DNA of 6,614 nt from Phycisphaerae bacterium. Lineage in GTDB: Bacteria > Planctomycetota > Phycisphaerae > WQYP01. Every line of letters starts with the position of its first letter. Position 1 is the first letter of the stretch. Where the stretch lies: assembly GCA_013044065.1 (NCBI GenBank), contig JABEVA010000139.1, forward strand, positions 1-6,614, written 5' to 3'. The notes under the pieces are model-generated. The model was given only the letters and a program-made list of their open reading frames with translations. It was not told where the DNA came from and searched no databases. A program made the position numbers and the translations under genes. Shown one piece after another: positions 6,303 through 6,614 of the stretch.

Positions 6303-6350
6303 GCAAGGAGGCCAAGAGGGCCAAGTTAGCGGGGCAAGGGGGCCAAGTTG
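6303..6350 (+). repeat. Nine-base tandem array C, G-rich variant
   Basis: Units are GCAAGGAG, GCCAAGAGG and GCCAAGTTA. After an interrupting GCGGGGCAAGGGG comes GCCAAGTTG. The entry CGACGGG-GCAAG matches the entry of array A' (6079-6088), although the units here have lost the AAGAT core in favour of AAGG, AAGAG or AAGTT. Confidence 0.65.
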
Positions 6351-6351
6351 T

Positions 6352-6369
6352 ATGATTTTCATAAATCAT
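6352..6369. promoter_or_regulatory. AT-rich perfect inverted repeat, operator-like
   Basis: ATGATTT (6352-6358) and AAATCAT (6363-6369) flank TCAT. It is strikingly AT-rich in a GC-rich block and lies between arrays C and D. It has the size of a dimeric regulator site, but no gene starts next to it, so any role is conjecture. Confidence 0.3.
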
Positions 6370-6390
6370 TTCCAAAGTACCACTTACGTT

Positions 6391-6424
6391 CAAGGGGGCC
6401 AAGATGGCCAAGTTAATTTTTTTT
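6391..6424 (+). repeat. Nine-base tandem array D, then T8
   Basis: CAAGGGG, GCCAAGATG and GCCAAGTTA are followed by A and eight Ts (6417-6424). This is the third array that ends in a T-run of seven or more. No further units are seen to the right. Confidence 0.65.
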
Positions 6425-6428
6425 CCTA

Positions 6429-6465
6429 CCTCATTTTTTGGGGTGAGGCGCGCAACATGGGCGCG
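6429..6465. repeat. Two short inverted repeats after array D
   Basis: CCTCA (6429-6433) pairs with TGAGG (6444-6448) across ten bases. CGCGC (6449-6453) pairs with GCGCG (6461-6465) across seven. Both stems are only five pairs and have no T-run after them. Confidence 0.25.
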
Positions 6466-6551
6466 AGGGTCGAATTCCTTTTATTGGCACGGTGCGTCTG
6501 GTGGCTTCGACGGGGCCATCGGCGATGCACGTCTTTACTTGTCAAAGACCT

Positions 6552-6586
6552 CTGCGCTATTTGGGCGCAGGCCCGACGCGGCGGGC
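6552..6586. repeat. Adjacent GC-rich hairpins near the right edge
   Basis: CTGCGC (6552-6557) pairs with GCGCAG (6565-6570). Immediately next, GCCCG (6571-6575) pairs with CGGGC (6582-6586). The second is followed by ATTT only. They could end a transcript from a gene beyond the window on either strand, but the T-run is too short for a confident terminator call. Confidence 0.35.
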
Positions 6587-6614
6587 ATTTCATGTATTGG
6601 TGTTAGGCAGGGCA

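Larger units (their letters stand above)
5605..6614. other. Gene-free kilobase: operon leader plus repeat island
   Basis: No convincing gene was found on either strand. Several long reading frames exist, but from about 5900 they translate the nine-base repeats into low-complexity peptides (LAILTILP or QGGQDGQ types). A nine-base period keeps three frames per strand repeating in register, which tends to leave them free of stops. Frames at 5605-5900 have no usable ribosome site plus protein-like sequence. The stretch at 5605-5810 holds the operon leader and promoter candidates. About 5884-6424 is the repeat and hairpin mosaic itemised separately. The last 190 bases hold only short inverted repeats. 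Confidence 0.6.

Noticed and set aside
5781..6362. Long minus-strand reading frame of 193 residues
   Set aside because: It translates the nine-base repeats and dispersed repeats into low-complexity sequence, with no domain, no ribosome site and an overlap with hairpins.
5923..6424. CRISPR array
   Set aside because: The repeats are nine bases, contiguous and degenerate, with no unique spacers and no cas genes nearby.
6517..6545. Perfect TTGACA -35 box on the minus strand at 6545-6540
   Set aside because: The expected -10 position reads CCGATG, which does not match TATAAT, and no gene follows at a suitable distance.
6142..6606. Plus-strand reading frame of 154 residues
   Set aside because: It is built from arrays B, C and D (Q-G-G/Q-D-G peptides), so openness is explained by the period of nine, and it does not look like a protein elsewhere.

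Overview
The window looks like a piece of a planctomycete chromosome, most likely from the Phycisphaerae side of the phylum. This is inferred from protein families, not from a marker gene. Two predicted proteins resemble planctomycete families that I recognise from memory: a TPR protein with a CX4CH haem-type motif, and a small lipoprotein of the kind I recall as DUF6655. Base composition is moderately GC-rich, and the right-hand intergenic stretch is full of short dispersed repeats.

Layout. Positions 3-110 (+) probably hold the last codons of a gene entering from the left. After a leader of about 200 bases with a candidate promoter, a secreted TPR/cytochrome-like protein is encoded at 308-1375 (+). 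It converges, with only 11 bases between stop codons, on a two-gene minus-strand operon. That operon reads leftwards: a 217-residue lipoprotein (5604-4951), a 36-base gap holding a GC-rich hairpin and a clear ribosome binding site, then a 1175-residue AsmA-like protein (4914-1387). The last kilobase (5605-6614) has no gene I can support. Its left third is the operon leader with candidate promoters. From about 5884 it becomes a mosaic of nine-base tandem repeats (core GCCAAGATG), T-runs, perfect hairpins and short dispersed repeats. Two blocks share the same order of modules, which suggests a degenerate duplication.

How the genes may work together. The AsmA-like protein has one N-terminal membrane anchor and a long repetitive beta-rich periplasmic part. 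In characterised relatives (AsmA, TamB, YhdP) this architecture is linked to outer-membrane assembly or phospholipid transport between membranes. The lipoprotein made just ahead of it should sit in the outer membrane, so an envelope-maintenance pair is a reasonable inference, though nothing in the sequence proves contact. The convergent TPR/haem-motif protein is also exported, but its link to the operon is positional only.

The most unusual parts are the modular repeat island at 5884-6424, an overlapping hairpin pair ending in six Ts at 5884-5918, and the single CX4CH motif in the TPR protein. No mobile element, CRISPR array, tRNA or rRNA was seen.
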